64,000 bases of DNA. Origin: JBFMFR01 sp040752025. GTDB taxonomy: Bacteria > Chloroflexota > Anaerolineae > Anaerolineales > UBA4823. Positions 27,105 to 36,700 of the stretch are shown piece after piece. The translations under genes and the position numbers were made by a program. The stretch spans positions 1 to 64,000 of the forward strand of contig JBFMFR010000023.1 in assembly GCA_040752025.1 (NCBI GenBank), written 5' to 3'. How positions within the stretch are numbered: the first letter of the stretch is position 1; each line of letters begins with the position of its first letter. The notes under the pieces were generated by a model that worked only from the letters and a program-made list of their open reading frames with translations, was not told the origin of the DNA and did not search any database.

Positions 27105-29147
27105 ATGTGTGCATTGATCTATAACGTTGAGATTCCTGACCCGGAATATTATCGCAAGATGGTCAAATGCCAGGAAGCCTGCCCGGTGTACACCGACTCG
27201 CGCGGCTATGTGACGGCCATCGCCCGCGGCGAACTGGAGCTGGGCTACGAGATTGCCCATGACCCCAACCCGCTATCGACGATATGTGGGCGTATCTGCG
27301 GCGCGCCGTGCGAAACAGCCTGCCGGAGAGGCTCGGTGGGCCCCGATTTCGAGCCGGTTGCTATCCGCCCGCTGAAGCGTGTGCTGACCGAGCGCCTGGG
27401 GCCGGAGGCCCAGCAGTTGCTGCCCGGCGCGGCGCATACCCGCGCAGCAGAACCGGCCGCGCCCGGAGAAGCGCTGCGCCCGGCGCCCGTGCGTGCCGCC
27501 TTGCCCGGCAGAGGAGCAGATTATCCCTATTCTCGCGTGCGCTGGTCGCGCCAGGCCTTACGCGCCCTGGCGGCCCAGCCCGGCCGCAAACATGGCCGTG
27601 TAGCGGTAGTTGGCGCCGGCCCGGTAGGATTGACCGTTGCCAACGATCTGGCGCTGCTCGGCCACCAGGTGGAAATCTACGAATCTGGCCCGAAGACCGG
27701 CGGCATGATGCGCTACGGTGTGCCGGTTTACCGCATCGACCAGCAGGCCATGGATCTGGAAATCCAATCCATTTTGGATCTGGGCGTAAAAATTCACTTC
27801 GAGATGCCCATCGGCAAAGAGATCACCCTGGCTGACCTGCGCCGTAAGTATGACGCGGTTTTCTTGGGTATTGGGCTGATGGAAGGCCGCAAGCTGAACA
27901 TCCCTGGCAGCGACCTGGACGGGGTGATCACGGCGGTGGATCTGCTGCTCAACTATAACCTGGGCTATAAAGTGGAGCTGGGCAAGCGCGTGCTGGTGGT
28001 GGGCGGCGGCGACGTGGCGATGGATGCCGCCCGCACTGCCCTGCGCCTGGGACAGCTCAGCGCCGACCAGGAAGCCGCCCTGGAGAAAACCGAAGCACGC
28101 GGCGAGGAAGAAAGCGAGGCCATGCACACCGCCCTGGATGTGGCCCGCACTGCCCTGCGCCTGGGCGTAGCCAGTGTACAGGTGGCGGCGCTGGAATCGT
28201 GGGATGAACTGCCTGCTTCACGCTTCGAGCTGGAAGAAGCATTGGAAGAGGGCATTCTGATCACTCCCCGGCTGGGTCCCAAGCGTGTCATCGGTGAGAA
28301 AGGCGGTGTCACCGGGTTGGAGATGATCGAAGTGGCTTCGGTCTTTGACCAGACCGGGCGTTTCAATCCCCAGTTCAAGCCCGGCTCAGAGAAAGTGATC
28401 CCTTGCGATACCGTGATCCTGGCCATCGGGCAGCGCGCCAACCTGGATGTGTTGGGCGGCGCAGAGGATATCGTCATCTCGCCGCGTGGGCTGGTGCAAA
28501 TTGATGCGCTCACCGGCCAGACCAGCGCCCCGGATGTGTTCGCCGGCGGCGATGTTGCCAGCGGGCCGCGCCTGATCATCAGCGCAGTGCGTGATGGGCA
28601 CGTGGCTGCCCTGGGCATCGAACAGTACATCCAGGGCCGCGCCGTGAAGGTACAAACCCAGGGCGGGTGGAGCAACCTGCCCGGTCATGCCATGTTCGAA
28701 AAATGGATCAAAAAAGTGCGCGGTAAAACGGATTCGCTGCCGGTGGATCGCCGCACGGGCATCTCGGTTATCGACCTGGGCTATTCGCTGGAGCAGGCCG
28801 TTGAGGAAGGCAGCCGCTGCCTGGAATGCAGCGTGCAGACGGTTTTCGATGGCAGCAAATGTATCCTGTGCAACGGCTGCGTGGATGTGTGCCCGTGGGA
28901 CTGCCTGAAAATCGTGCGCATCGACCAGATGACCGGCGGCGAGAAGCTGCAAAAAGTGGTTGAAGGCCATCTCGGCGCTCCAACGGGCGAGTGGGCAAAG
29001 CAGCCCGAGGCAAAAGTCGCTGCCATGCTCAAAGACGATGAAGCCTGCACGCGCTGCGCGCTATGCGCCCGGCGCTGCCCCACCGGCGCGATTACAATGG
29101 AAGCATTCCGCTTTCAGGAAGTTTTGAGTTATGAGAATCAATGGTAA
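27105..29147 (+). CDS. GltD-like Fe-S flavoprotein with C-terminal ferredoxin domain, likely NAD(P)H-oxidising subunit of the bc complex
   Basis: An N-terminal extension open to 26913 is rejected because it overlaps the previous gene and the palindrome. MCALIYNVEIPDPEYYRKMV begins the 680-residue protein. It has the GltD-type Fe-S region (CQEACP, CGRICGAPCETACRRG), an FAD fold (VAVVGAGPVGLTVANDLALLG), an NAD(P) fold (LVVGGGDVAMDAARTALRLG) and a C-terminal two-cluster ferredoxin (CILCNGCVDVCP, CTRCALCARRCP). The NAD(P) fold carries a 38-residue insertion bounded by two copies of ARTALRLG. Where GltD has paired Arg for the NADP phosphate, this protein has VAALESWDELPAS, which suggests NADH. It heads the cytochrome b, Rieske and cytochrome c genes, so it probably feeds electrons into, or takes them from, that complex. 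Confidence 0.8.
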   Translation: MCALIYNVEIPDPEYYRKMVKCQEACPVYTDSRGYVTAIARGELELGYEIAHDPNPLSTICGRICGAPCETACRRGSVGPDFEPVAIRPLKRVLTERLGPEAQQLLPGAAHTRAAEPAAPGEALRPAPVRAALPGRGADYPYSRVRWSRQALRALAAQPGRKHGRVAVVGAGPVGLTVANDLALLGHQVEIYESGPKTGGMMRYGVPVYRIDQQAMDLEIQSILDLGVKIHFEMPIGKEITLADLRRKYDAVFLGIGLMEGRKLNIPGSDLDGVITAVDLLLNYNLGYKVELGKRVLVVGGGDVAMDAARTALRLGQLSADQEAALEKTEARGEEESEAMHTALDVARTALRLGVASVQVAALESWDELPASRFELEEALEEGILITPRLGPKRVIGEKGGVTGLEMIEVASVFDQTGRFNPQFKPGSEKVIPCDTVILAIGQRANLDVLGGAEDIVISPRGLVQIDALTGQTSAPDVFAGGDVASGPRLIISAVRDGHVAALGIEQYIQGRAVKVQTQGGWSNLPGHAMFEKWIKKVRGKTDSLPVDRRTGISVIDLGYSLEQAVEEGSRCLECSVQTVFDGSKCILCNGCVDVCPWDCLKIVRIDQMTGGEKLQKVVEGHLGAPTGEWAKQPEAKVAAMLKDDEACTRCALCARRCPTGAITMEAFRFQEVLSYENQW

Positions 29148-29186
29148 AGAAATCGTTTCTCGAGGCTGGATAAGTCAGGAGGTACT

Positions 29187-29927
29187 ATGACCCATCTTGT
29201 CGACCGCATCACCCAATCCCGTTTCTGGCGCTCGTTTTTCCGCCACGGCTGGCCGGATAACCCGCTGGATCGCTCGCTGGTGATGACGAGCAACATCTTC
29301 TTGCATCTGCACCCGGTCAAGGTGAGCCTTAAAAGTCTGAAAGCCAGCTACAGCCTGGGACTGGGCGTGCTTTCAGTGATCGTTTTTCTGGCGCTTTCGC
29401 TCACCGGTCTGCTGCTGATGTTCTATTACGTGCCTTCGGTGGAGCGCTCATACGGCTATATCGTTACCCTGCAAACCCAGGTGCCGTTTGGTCAACTATT
29501 ACGCAACATCCATCGCTGGGGTGCGCACTTGATGGTGCTGCTGGTGGTGCTGCACATGGCGCGTGTCTTCTACACCGGCGCCTACAAACCGCCGCGCGAG
29601 TTCAACTGGGTGATCGGTGTGCTGCTGCTGCTGCTCACCCTGGGGGCCAGCTTCACCGGCTACCTGCTGCCCTGGGACCAACTGGCCTTCTGGGCGATCA
29701 CGGTTGGCACCAGCGTGGCCGGCTACGAGCCGCTGATGGGCGCGACGATCAAAACTTTTCTGCTCGGCGGCCCGGAAGTGGGCCAGGAGGCGCTCACCCG
29801 CTTCTACGCGCTGCACGTGATGCTGATCCCAATGGGCATCGCCCTGCTCACTTCGATCCACCTGTGGCGTGTGCGCAAAGATGGTGGATTGGCAGCCAAT
29901 CAACTGGAAGAAGGGAAAAACGAATGA
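29187..29927 (+). CDS. Cytochrome b, N-terminal (cytochrome b6-type) subunit
   Basis: The 246-residue product is a cytochrome b6-like protein with four hydrophobic helices. The His ligand pairs lie in NIHRWGAHLMVLLVVLHMAR and in FYALHVMLIPMG with SIHLWRVRKDGG. The haem-edge sequence TGYLLPWDQLAFWAITVGTS, with the family's invariant G-Y-x-L-P-W, is intact. The protein carries the two b hemes of a quinol:cytochrome c oxidoreductase. CAGGAGG precedes the ATG. Its stop overlaps the next ATG (ATGA), so the two halves of cytochrome b are made together. Confidence 0.9.
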   Translation: MTHLVDRITQSRFWRSFFRHGWPDNPLDRSLVMTSNIFLHLHPVKVSLKSLKASYSLGLGVLSVIVFLALSLTGLLLMFYYVPSVERSYGYIVTLQTQVPFGQLLRNIHRWGAHLMVLLVVLHMARVFYTGAYKPPREFNWVIGVLLLLLTLGASFTGYLLPWDQLAFWAITVGTSVAGYEPLMGATIKTFLLGGPEVGQEALTRFYALHVMLIPMGIALLTSIHLWRVRKDGGLAANQLEEGKNE

Positions 29928-30694
29928 CCGGCAAAACCCCACCCACTGCTCCCTTCAGCAAAAGCAGCCGCAAGACTTATACCCTGGTTGAGCTGGTCAG
30001 CGGCGCGCCGACGGTGATGACCGATCACGGCCCGGATGATACGGTATTTGCCTTTCCCGTAGTGGCTATATTGGAAGTTCTCCTGGCGCTGGGCGTGGGC
30101 CTGCTGCTGCTTTTCCTATCGTTGACGATCAATGCACCGTTGGAAGAAATCGCTAATCCCAACCAGACCACCGACCCGGCCAAAGCACCCTGGTATTTTA
30201 TGGGCCTGCAAGAAATGCTGGAACACGGTCATCCCACGCTGATGGCGGTAGCTTTACCCTCGCTGATGGTGTTGTTTGTCGTGGCAATTCCGTATATCGA
30301 TAATTCTCCAAAAGGAGCCGGGCGCTGGTTCACATCCGAGCGTGGGCGAAAGATCACCCGCAACACGGCATTGTATGCAATCATTGCCATGCCGTTGTTC
30401 ATTTTGATGGATAACTTCTTCCCACCGCGCGAACTGCTGCGTGGGGTTGTGCCAGAGTTCGTGGCGCAGGTAATCATACCGGCGCTGGCCCTGGGCCTGC
30501 TGGTGCTGCTGCCCCTGTTGGTTTTAGGACGTTCCAAACCCACCGCGCGCGAAGTAGTTCTGGTGGCATTCACTCTGTTGTTTGTTTCAGCCATCATCTT
30601 CACGCTGACGGGTTTCCTTTTCCGTGGGCCGGGCTTCGAGCTGTACGCGCCCTGGAATATGCCGGACGGCTATTCGCCGTTCGATAATCTATAA
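29924..30694 (+). CDS. Cytochrome b, C-terminal (subunit IV-like) subunit
   Basis: The 256-residue protein has a soluble N-terminus of about 55 residues and four hydrophobic segments. The quinol-site region reads PAKAPWYFMGLQEMLEHGHP, so APWY stands where mitochondrial-type proteins have PEWY; such variants are known among menaquinol-using bacteria. Later helices are IPYIDNSPKGAGRWF, then ALYAIIAMPLFILMDNFFPP, and the tail ends ELYAPWNMPDGYSPF. It completes the split cytochrome b with the upstream gene. Confidence 0.85.
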   Translation: MTGKTPPTAPFSKSSRKTYTLVELVSGAPTVMTDHGPDDTVFAFPVVAILEVLLALGVGLLLLFLSLTINAPLEEIANPNQTTDPAKAPWYFMGLQEMLEHGHPTLMAVALPSLMVLFVVAIPYIDNSPKGAGRWFTSERGRKITRNTALYAIIAMPLFILMDNFFPPRELLRGVVPEFVAQVIIPALALGLLVLLPLLVLGRSKPTAREVVLVAFTLLFVSAIIFTLTGFLFRGPGFELYAPWNMPDGYSPFDNL

Positions 30695-30708
30695 CGAGGA
30701 GGTGTAAA

Positions 30709-31203
30709 TTGCACAACGCAGAAAAAACCTTACTCCCTAACACATTGACCCGCCGCCAGTTTCTAGGAGTCGCCTGGTTAGGGTCGGTGGCCCTGCTGGC
30801 GCTGCAATCGGTCGTTTCACTGACACGCTTTCTCAAGCCGGTCTCTAGCGGCGGCTTTGGCGGATTGGTATATGCCGGGAAGGTGGATGAATTCCCGATT
30901 GGCAGCGTCAACCGTGTCCTCAGCGGCCGGTTTTACCTGGTGCGCAACGAAGAAGGCTTCCTGGCGCTGTGGCAGCGCTGCACCCACCTGGGCTGTGCCA
31001 TCCCGTGGGAAGAGGGCGAAAATCAATTTCACTGCCCGTGTCATGGCTCTTTGTTCAATACGGTTGGCGAAGTGACCGGCGGGCCTGCCCCGCGTCCTAT
31101 GGATTATTTTCCGGTGACTATTCGCAGCGGCGAGGTGTGGGTAGATACCAGCAAGCCCACCGAGCGCACCCGCTACGATCCTTCGCAGGTCGCACAGGCC
31201 TGA
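30709..31203 (+). CDS. Rieske iron-sulfur protein
   Basis: The start is TTG at 30709, preceded by GAGGAGGTG. The 164-residue product has a twin-arginine-type membrane anchor (LTRRQFLGVAWLGSVALLAL) and the two cluster-binding loops CTHLGC and CPCHGS, which hold the [2Fe-2S] cluster through two Cys and two His. It shuttles electrons from quinol to cytochrome c in the bc complex. The proline loop (GGPAPRPMDYFPV) is also present. It is the third membrane component of this operon. Confidence 0.92.
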   Translation: MHNAEKTLLPNTLTRRQFLGVAWLGSVALLALQSVVSLTRFLKPVSSGGFGGLVYAGKVDEFPIGSVNRVLSGRFYLVRNEEGFLALWQRCTHLGCAIPWEEGENQFHCPCHGSLFNTVGEVTGGPAPRPMDYFPVTIRSGEVWVDTSKPTERTRYDPSQVAQA

Positions 31204-31213
31204 GTGAGGCCCT

Positions 31214-32365
31214 ATGAAAGAAAAAACTGAAAACTACACTCACTATATCATCACTGGCCTGATCATGACTTTGCTGGCGATCGCCGGCCTGGCTATCTAC
31301 TCCCTTAGCGAAACGCAGCGCCTGGCGAACGCAGCCGAGCTCTTCAACAGCGAGCGAGTTGCCCGCGGCAGCGAGATCTACCAGGAACAATGCACCGCCT
31401 GCCACGGCGCAGATGGCGAAGGCGGCTCTGGGCCGGCGTTGAACAACCGCACAGTGCTCAAAAATACTTTGGATAACGTGTTCTTTTCCGTGATCCGCTC
31501 CGGCGTGCCCGGCACACAAATGCCGGCCTGGAGCGTAGATTTCGGTGGCCCGCTGACGGACGAGGATGTGCGCGATGTAGTCGCTTTGCTGCGCTCCTGG
31601 GAGCCCACTGCCCCAGAAATTGTAGCCCAGCCATATGTACCCAACGCAGCGAGCGGCGCACGGCTTTTTTTCAGCACCTGCGCCGCGTGCCACGGGGAAG
31701 ATGGATCAGGAACACCGGATGCGCCGCGCATCAACGATCCACAGCGCTTGCAATCGCTGCCTGACGATTGGTACCGTGGAGTGATCCGCAACGGCCGCCC
31801 GGCAAAGGGCATGCCTACCTGGGGCACGGTGCTCTCGCCCAATCAAATCGAAGACCTGGTGATGCTGCTGTCTGCCTGGCGAGAAGGCCAGCAGGTGAAG
31901 CCTGCATACGCTACAGCCGAACTGCTGGAAAACGCTCTGTATGCGCTCGAACAAGGCGATGCAGAAAGCGCCGCCTTGCACATCCAACACGCAGAAGCGG
32001 TGACCAGCGGGCCTGCCCTGGAAGTGCTGCGCAATGCCTCTGCCCAGATCGCAGCAGGCGACCTTGCCGGCGCACAAGCGACCCTGGCAGCGCTGCGCGC
32101 CGAATGGCCGTTAGGCGATGCGGTTGCAGGCGTCCAAATTTACAGCGCCTCCTGCGCTGCCTGTCATGGCGTGCAGGGCGAAGGCGGAATTGGCACTGCA
32201 TTGCAAAACAATGCTTTCATCCAATCTCAAACAGGTGGCGAACTGCTCCAGTTCATCCTGGCCGGGCGGACTGGCACGGCCATGGCCGGCTTTGCCGGAC
32301 GGCTGGACGAGACGCAGATTGCGGATTTGATCGCTTTTCTACGCCTGTGGCAAAGCGCTCCATAA
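31214..32365 (+). CDS. Membrane-anchored triheme cytochrome c
   Basis: The 383-residue protein has an N-terminal membrane helix (YIITGLIMTLLAIAGLAIYS) and three class I cytochrome c domains, each with CxxCH: CTACHGADGEGGSGPALNN, CAACHGEDGSGTPDAPRIN and CAACHGVQGEGGIGTALQN. Each has a downstream Met in a typical position. Between the second and third domains lies a helical linker of about 90 residues. It probably replaces cytochrome c1 as electron acceptor of the Rieske protein and passes electrons to nitrite reductase or a diheme cytochrome. It follows the Rieske gene by 10 bases. Confidence 0.88.
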   Translation: MKEKTENYTHYIITGLIMTLLAIAGLAIYSLSETQRLANAAELFNSERVARGSEIYQEQCTACHGADGEGGSGPALNNRTVLKNTLDNVFFSVIRSGVPGTQMPAWSVDFGGPLTDEDVRDVVALLRSWEPTAPEIVAQPYVPNAASGARLFFSTCAACHGEDGSGTPDAPRINDPQRLQSLPDDWYRGVIRNGRPAKGMPTWGTVLSPNQIEDLVMLLSAWREGQQVKPAYATAELLENALYALEQGDAESAALHIQHAEAVTSGPALEVLRNASAQIAAGDLAGAQATLAALRAEWPLGDAVAGVQIYSASCAACHGVQGEGGIGTALQNNAFIQSQTGGELLQFILAGRTGTAMAGFAGRLDETQIADLIAFLRLWQSAP

Positions 32366-32431
32366 ATACGCGCTGAAGATTTCGCCAATCATATCCACAC
32401 AGGTCATTCAGATCAGTATTCAGGTGTTCAG

Positions 32432-32809
32432 ATGAAAAAACATCACGTGGCGCTATTTTATTCGCAAAGCTTGTTAGGCGAGGGCCTGCAACACCTGCTG
32501 AGCAAATTGCTAGACATGAACATTCTCGGCCCGTGGTTGATCGACGAATCGGCACTGCAACATATAAACACCCAACTGCCCGACATCATCTTAATCGCAG
32601 TGGAAAGCATTGGCGAGCACGATTCTCATTTGTATGGAGCAGCGCTGCTCACCGCTCAAATTCTGGAAAAACACGTTGGGCTGCCTGTGGTGCAAGTTTT
32701 GCTAGAGCAAAACCAGGTGCGCATCTACAATTCGCAGACCATCCCGGCGCGTGGCGCAGACCTGATCGAGGCCATTCGCAACCTGGGCGCTCAAACCGAA
32801 AATTTATAA
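32432..32809 (+). CDS. Degenerate receiver-like protein
   Basis: The 125-residue product has receiver-like spacing (VALFYSQSLLGEGLQHLLSK, then LPDIILIAVESIG). At the phosphoacceptor position the usual Asp is Ala (PDIILIAVE), and the N-terminal acidic pair is missing, so it cannot be phosphorylated in the normal way. The rest of the fold (GLPVVQVLLEQNQVRIYN, GADLIEAIRNLG) fits an alpha/beta receiver. It is encoded between two cytochrome c genes. It may be a protein-protein adaptor; no DNA-binding domain follows. Family identity is tentative. Confidence 0.5.
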   Translation: MKKHHVALFYSQSLLGEGLQHLLSKLLDMNILGPWLIDESALQHINTQLPDIILIAVESIGEHDSHLYGAALLTAQILEKHVGLPVVQVLLEQNQVRIYNSQTIPARGADLIEAIRNLGAQTENL

Positions 32810-32828
32810 GCATACCGTGGAGGTATTC

Positions 32829-33695
32829 ATGAATTTGCACACCCATCCCAAATATGGCCGCTGGTGGTTATTCGCGGCGCTGGCGCTGCTTACCGCGGCT
32901 GGCCTGCTGATGGCGCTGGCATCTCCGGGCAGTGCCAGTTCGCTGGAGCAATCTGCCCAGGAGGGCGAACAGCTTTTTCAAAAGAACTGCGCCGCGTGCC
33001 ATACGATTGGCGGCGGCAACCTGGTTGGCCCAGACCTGCAAGGGGTGACACAGCGCCGTGAGCGTGCCTGGCTGGAAAAAATGATCATTCAGCCAGATAA
33101 ACTGCTCGCTTCAGATAAAACCGCGCAAGAACTGCTGCAAACATACAAACTGGCAATGCCCAACCTGGGTATCACGCAAGCGCAGGCCCAGGCTATCCTG
33201 GCATATCTGGAGAATCCAGGCGCCGGCGGCCAGGCCGCAGCGCCCATCCTCCTCTCTGGCGGCAGCGCCGAGGCCGGCAAAGCGCTGTTCAGCGGAGAGA
33301 CAGCTTTTGCCAACGGCGGCACACCCTGCATCGCCTGTCACAGCGCCGCCGGGATCAATGCCATCGGCGGCGGCAGCCTGGGGCCTGACCTGACCCATGT
33401 TTATCAACGCCTGGGCGAGGCGGGCCTGAGCAGCGCGCTGGTTGGCCTGCCATTTCCGACCATGCAAGGCATCTTTGTCAACGCCCCGCTGACCGCCCAA
33501 GAACAGGCTGATCTATTTGCTTACTTTCAGCAGACCGATCAACAGGCCGTACAAACTTCTGCCCTGAACGCCAACATCGTCTGGGGCCTGGGAGCCGCCG
33601 GGGCGTTGATCCTGTTTGGTGTGATGCTGGTGTTCTGGCCTCGCCAGCGAGAGAGCATTTCGGCGCGTTTGCGGCGCACAGCGCGAACGGGCTAG
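32829..33695 (+). CDS. Membrane-anchored diheme cytochrome c
   Basis: ATG at 32829 is chosen because TGGAGGTATTC precedes it; a GTG at 32817 would overlap that site. The 288-residue protein has a signal anchor (WWLFAALALLTAAGLLMALA), two heme sites (CAACHTIGGGNLVGPDL and CIACHSAAGINAIGGGSLGPDL), a Met-containing loop after each, and a C-terminal helix (GLGAAGALILFGVMLVFWP). The heme domains thus face outward. It probably carries electrons from the bc complex to NirS or from quinol-linked enzymes. It precedes narG by 47 bases. Confidence 0.88.
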   Translation: MNLHTHPKYGRWWLFAALALLTAAGLLMALASPGSASSLEQSAQEGEQLFQKNCAACHTIGGGNLVGPDLQGVTQRRERAWLEKMIIQPDKLLASDKTAQELLQTYKLAMPNLGITQAQAQAILAYLENPGAGGQAAAPILLSGGSAEAGKALFSGETAFANGGTPCIACHSAAGINAIGGGSLGPDLTHVYQRLGEAGLSSALVGLPFPTMQGIFVNAPLTAQEQADLFAYFQQTDQQAVQTSALNANIVWGLGAAGALILFGVMLVFWPRQRESISARLRRTARTG

Positions 33696-33742
33696 GAACA
33701 TACACACAGGTTCGCCCTTACGAACATAATTTGGAGGACGCA

Positions 33743-36700
33743 ATGAAAAAATGGATCAAAGAAGTCGAATCCCCCACCGAACGCAAATGGGAAGAATTCT
33801 ATCGCAACCGCTTCCAGCATGATAAGCGGGTGCGCACCACGCACGGCGTGAACTGCACAGGGAGCTGCTCGTGGGAGGTTTTCGTCAAGGACGGCATCGT
33901 TACCTGGGAGCTGCAAGCTACCGATTATCCGCAACTGGAAGAAGGCTTGCCGCCGTATGAGCCGCGCGGCTGCCAGCGCGGTATCAGCTTCTCGTGGTAT
34001 CTGTACAGTCCAATCCGCGTGAAGTACCCCTATGCACGCGGGGCGCTGCTCGACCTGTGGCGCGACCTGCGCGCTCGCATCGACGACCCGGTCGAGTGCT
34101 GGCGGGTGATTGCCGAGGATGTCCACCTGGGCAGCCGCTACAAACACCAGCGCGGCAAGGGCGGCTTCCGGCGCATTTCCTGGGAAGAAAGCCTGGAGAT
34201 CATCGCTGCTTCGGTGATTTACACCATCAAAAAGCACGGCCCCGACCGCGTCAACGGTTTCTCACCCATCCCGGCCATGTCACAGGTCAGCTACGCCGCC
34301 GGCAGCCGCTTCTTGAGCCTGCTGGGCGGGGTGGTGATGAGCTTTTACGACTGGTACTGCGACCTGCCGCCCGCCAGCCCGGAGATCTGGGGCGAGCAGA
34401 CGGATGTGCACGAGTCGGCAGACTGGTACAATGCGCGCTTCATCGCCGTGATGGGCGCCAACCTGAACATGACCCGCACCCCCGATACGCACTTCATTTC
34501 CGAAGTGCGCCACGCTGGCGCCAAGCTGACCGTATTCTCGCCGGATTTTTCCCAGGTGGCGAAATACGCCGATTACTGGATTCCGCTGCACGCCGGGCAG
34601 GACACCGCCTTCTGGATGGCAGTCAACCACGTGATCTTGAAGGAGTTCTACGTGGAGCGCCAGACGCCCTATTTCATGAACTACCTGAAACAGTACACCG
34701 ATATGCCCTTCCTGGTCGAGATCGAGGATGGCCGCCCGCAGCGCTATGTGCGCGCCAATGCCATCCAGGAATATGCAGGGGTTGAAAACGGGGATTGGAA
34801 GCTGCTGGTGTGGGATGAGAACTCCGGCCGGCCGCGCATGCCCAAAGGCACGATCGGCTACCGCTGGGCCAAAGAAGACCCCGGCAAGTGGAACCTGGAA
34901 CTCAAAGACGGCCTGACGGACGATGAACTGGCCCCGGAACCGAGCTTCCTGGATCAACATGATGCGGTATTGCAGGTGGGCTTCGACGATTTCGGGGCAG
35001 ACCAGGCGCTGGCACGCGGTGTGCCCGTGCGCTACGTTGAGATCGACGGCGTACGCACCGCGGTTGCCACGGTCTTCGATCTGGTGATGGCGCAGTTCGG
35101 CGTGGGGCGCGGCCTGGAAGGAGCCTACCCTCAAAGCTATGAGGAAATCGCTCCCTACACCCCCGCCTGGCAGGAGCAGTACACCGGCATCCACAGCGAT
35201 ACGCTGCTGCGCTTCGCCCGCGAGTGGGCAGTCAACGGCGAGAAAACGCGTGGCAAGAACCTGGTGATTATCGGCGCAGGAGCCAACCACTGGTATCACA
35301 ACAACCTGTTGTACCGCTCGGCCATCGTGGCGCTGATGCTCACCGGCAGCGTGGGCGTCAACGGCGGCGGGCTGGCGCATTACGTGGGCCAGGAAAAGCT
35401 GGTCAACCAGGCTTCCTGGAGCGCAATTGCTTTCGCTGCCGATTGGGGTATGGCGCCCCGCCACCAGAACACGCCTTCGTTCCACTACGTACACTCGGAT
35501 CAATGGCGCTACGAGCGCGGCTTTACGGCGTATGACTCGCTGCCGCAAGACGCGGCGCGTGAGCACACCATCGATCACCAGGTGCGCGCCGTGCGGCGCG
35601 GCTGGCTGCCCTTCTTCCCCCAGTTCAACCGCAGCTCGCTGGATGTGGTAGGCGCGGCCCTGGCGCAAGGCGCAAAGAGCGATGAGCAGATCATCCAGTT
35701 TGTGGTTGAGCAACTGGCGCAGAACAAGCTGCACTTCTCGGTGGAGAACCCCGATGCGCCGGAAAACTGGCCGCGGGTGTGGTTCATCTGGCGCGGCAAC
35801 GCCATCGGCACCAGCGCCAAAGGACAGGAATATTTCCTCAAGCACTATCTGGGCACGCATACCAACGCCATCGCCCCGGAGATGGCCGAAGGTTATATCA
35901 ACGAGGTAGGCTATATCCCCGAAGCGCCAACCGGCAAGATGGACCTGGTAGTTGACTTGAACTTCCGCATGGATACTTCGGCGCTGTACTCGGATATCAT
36001 CTTGCCGGCGGCCACCTGGTACGAGAAGGATGACCTGAACACCACCGATCTACACTCTTTCATTAACCCGATGCAGGCAGCCGTGGCGCCAGCCTGGGAA
36101 TCGAAGAGCGACTGGGAAATCTACAAAGCCATCGCCAAAAAGGTCAGTGAATTGGCGACAATTCACCTGCCCGAACCGGTCAAAGATATCGTCATGCTGC
36201 CCTTGCAGCACGATACGCCGGATGAACTGGCGCAGCCGGAAATCTGCGACTGGAAGACCGGCGATGTGGCGCCTGTCCCCGGCAAAACCATGCCCAAGTT
36301 CCGCGTGGTTGAGCGCGATTATGTCAACCTGTACGAGCGCATGGTCAGCCTGGGGCGCGGCGTGGAGAAGAACGGCGTCAACGCGCACGGCCTGAACATC
36401 CCGGTAGCCAAAGAATATCAGGATTTGCAGGAACGCCAGCCGCGCCGGGTGGGACGCAACGGCACATCGGCCGTTTATCCGTCGCTGTATGCGGCGCGTG
36501 AAGTGGCGGAGGCCATCCTGTACCTCGATCCATCCTCCAACGGCGAACTGGCGCACCGGGCTTTTGAGGCCGAAGAACACAAAACCGGCCTGGCTTTGAC
36601 CGACCTGGCGAGCGGGCTGCGCGAGGTGCGCTACAGTTTTGCCGATATCGTCGCCCAACCCCGGCGGGTGCTCACCACGCCCACCTGGTCGGCGATCATC

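Noticed and set aside
34280..35860. Long antisense frame (526 residues) within narG
   Set aside because: It lies opposite a fully conserved narG and has no recognisable domain; high G+C gives such shadows. The same holds for 36050-37570 and 21280-22725.
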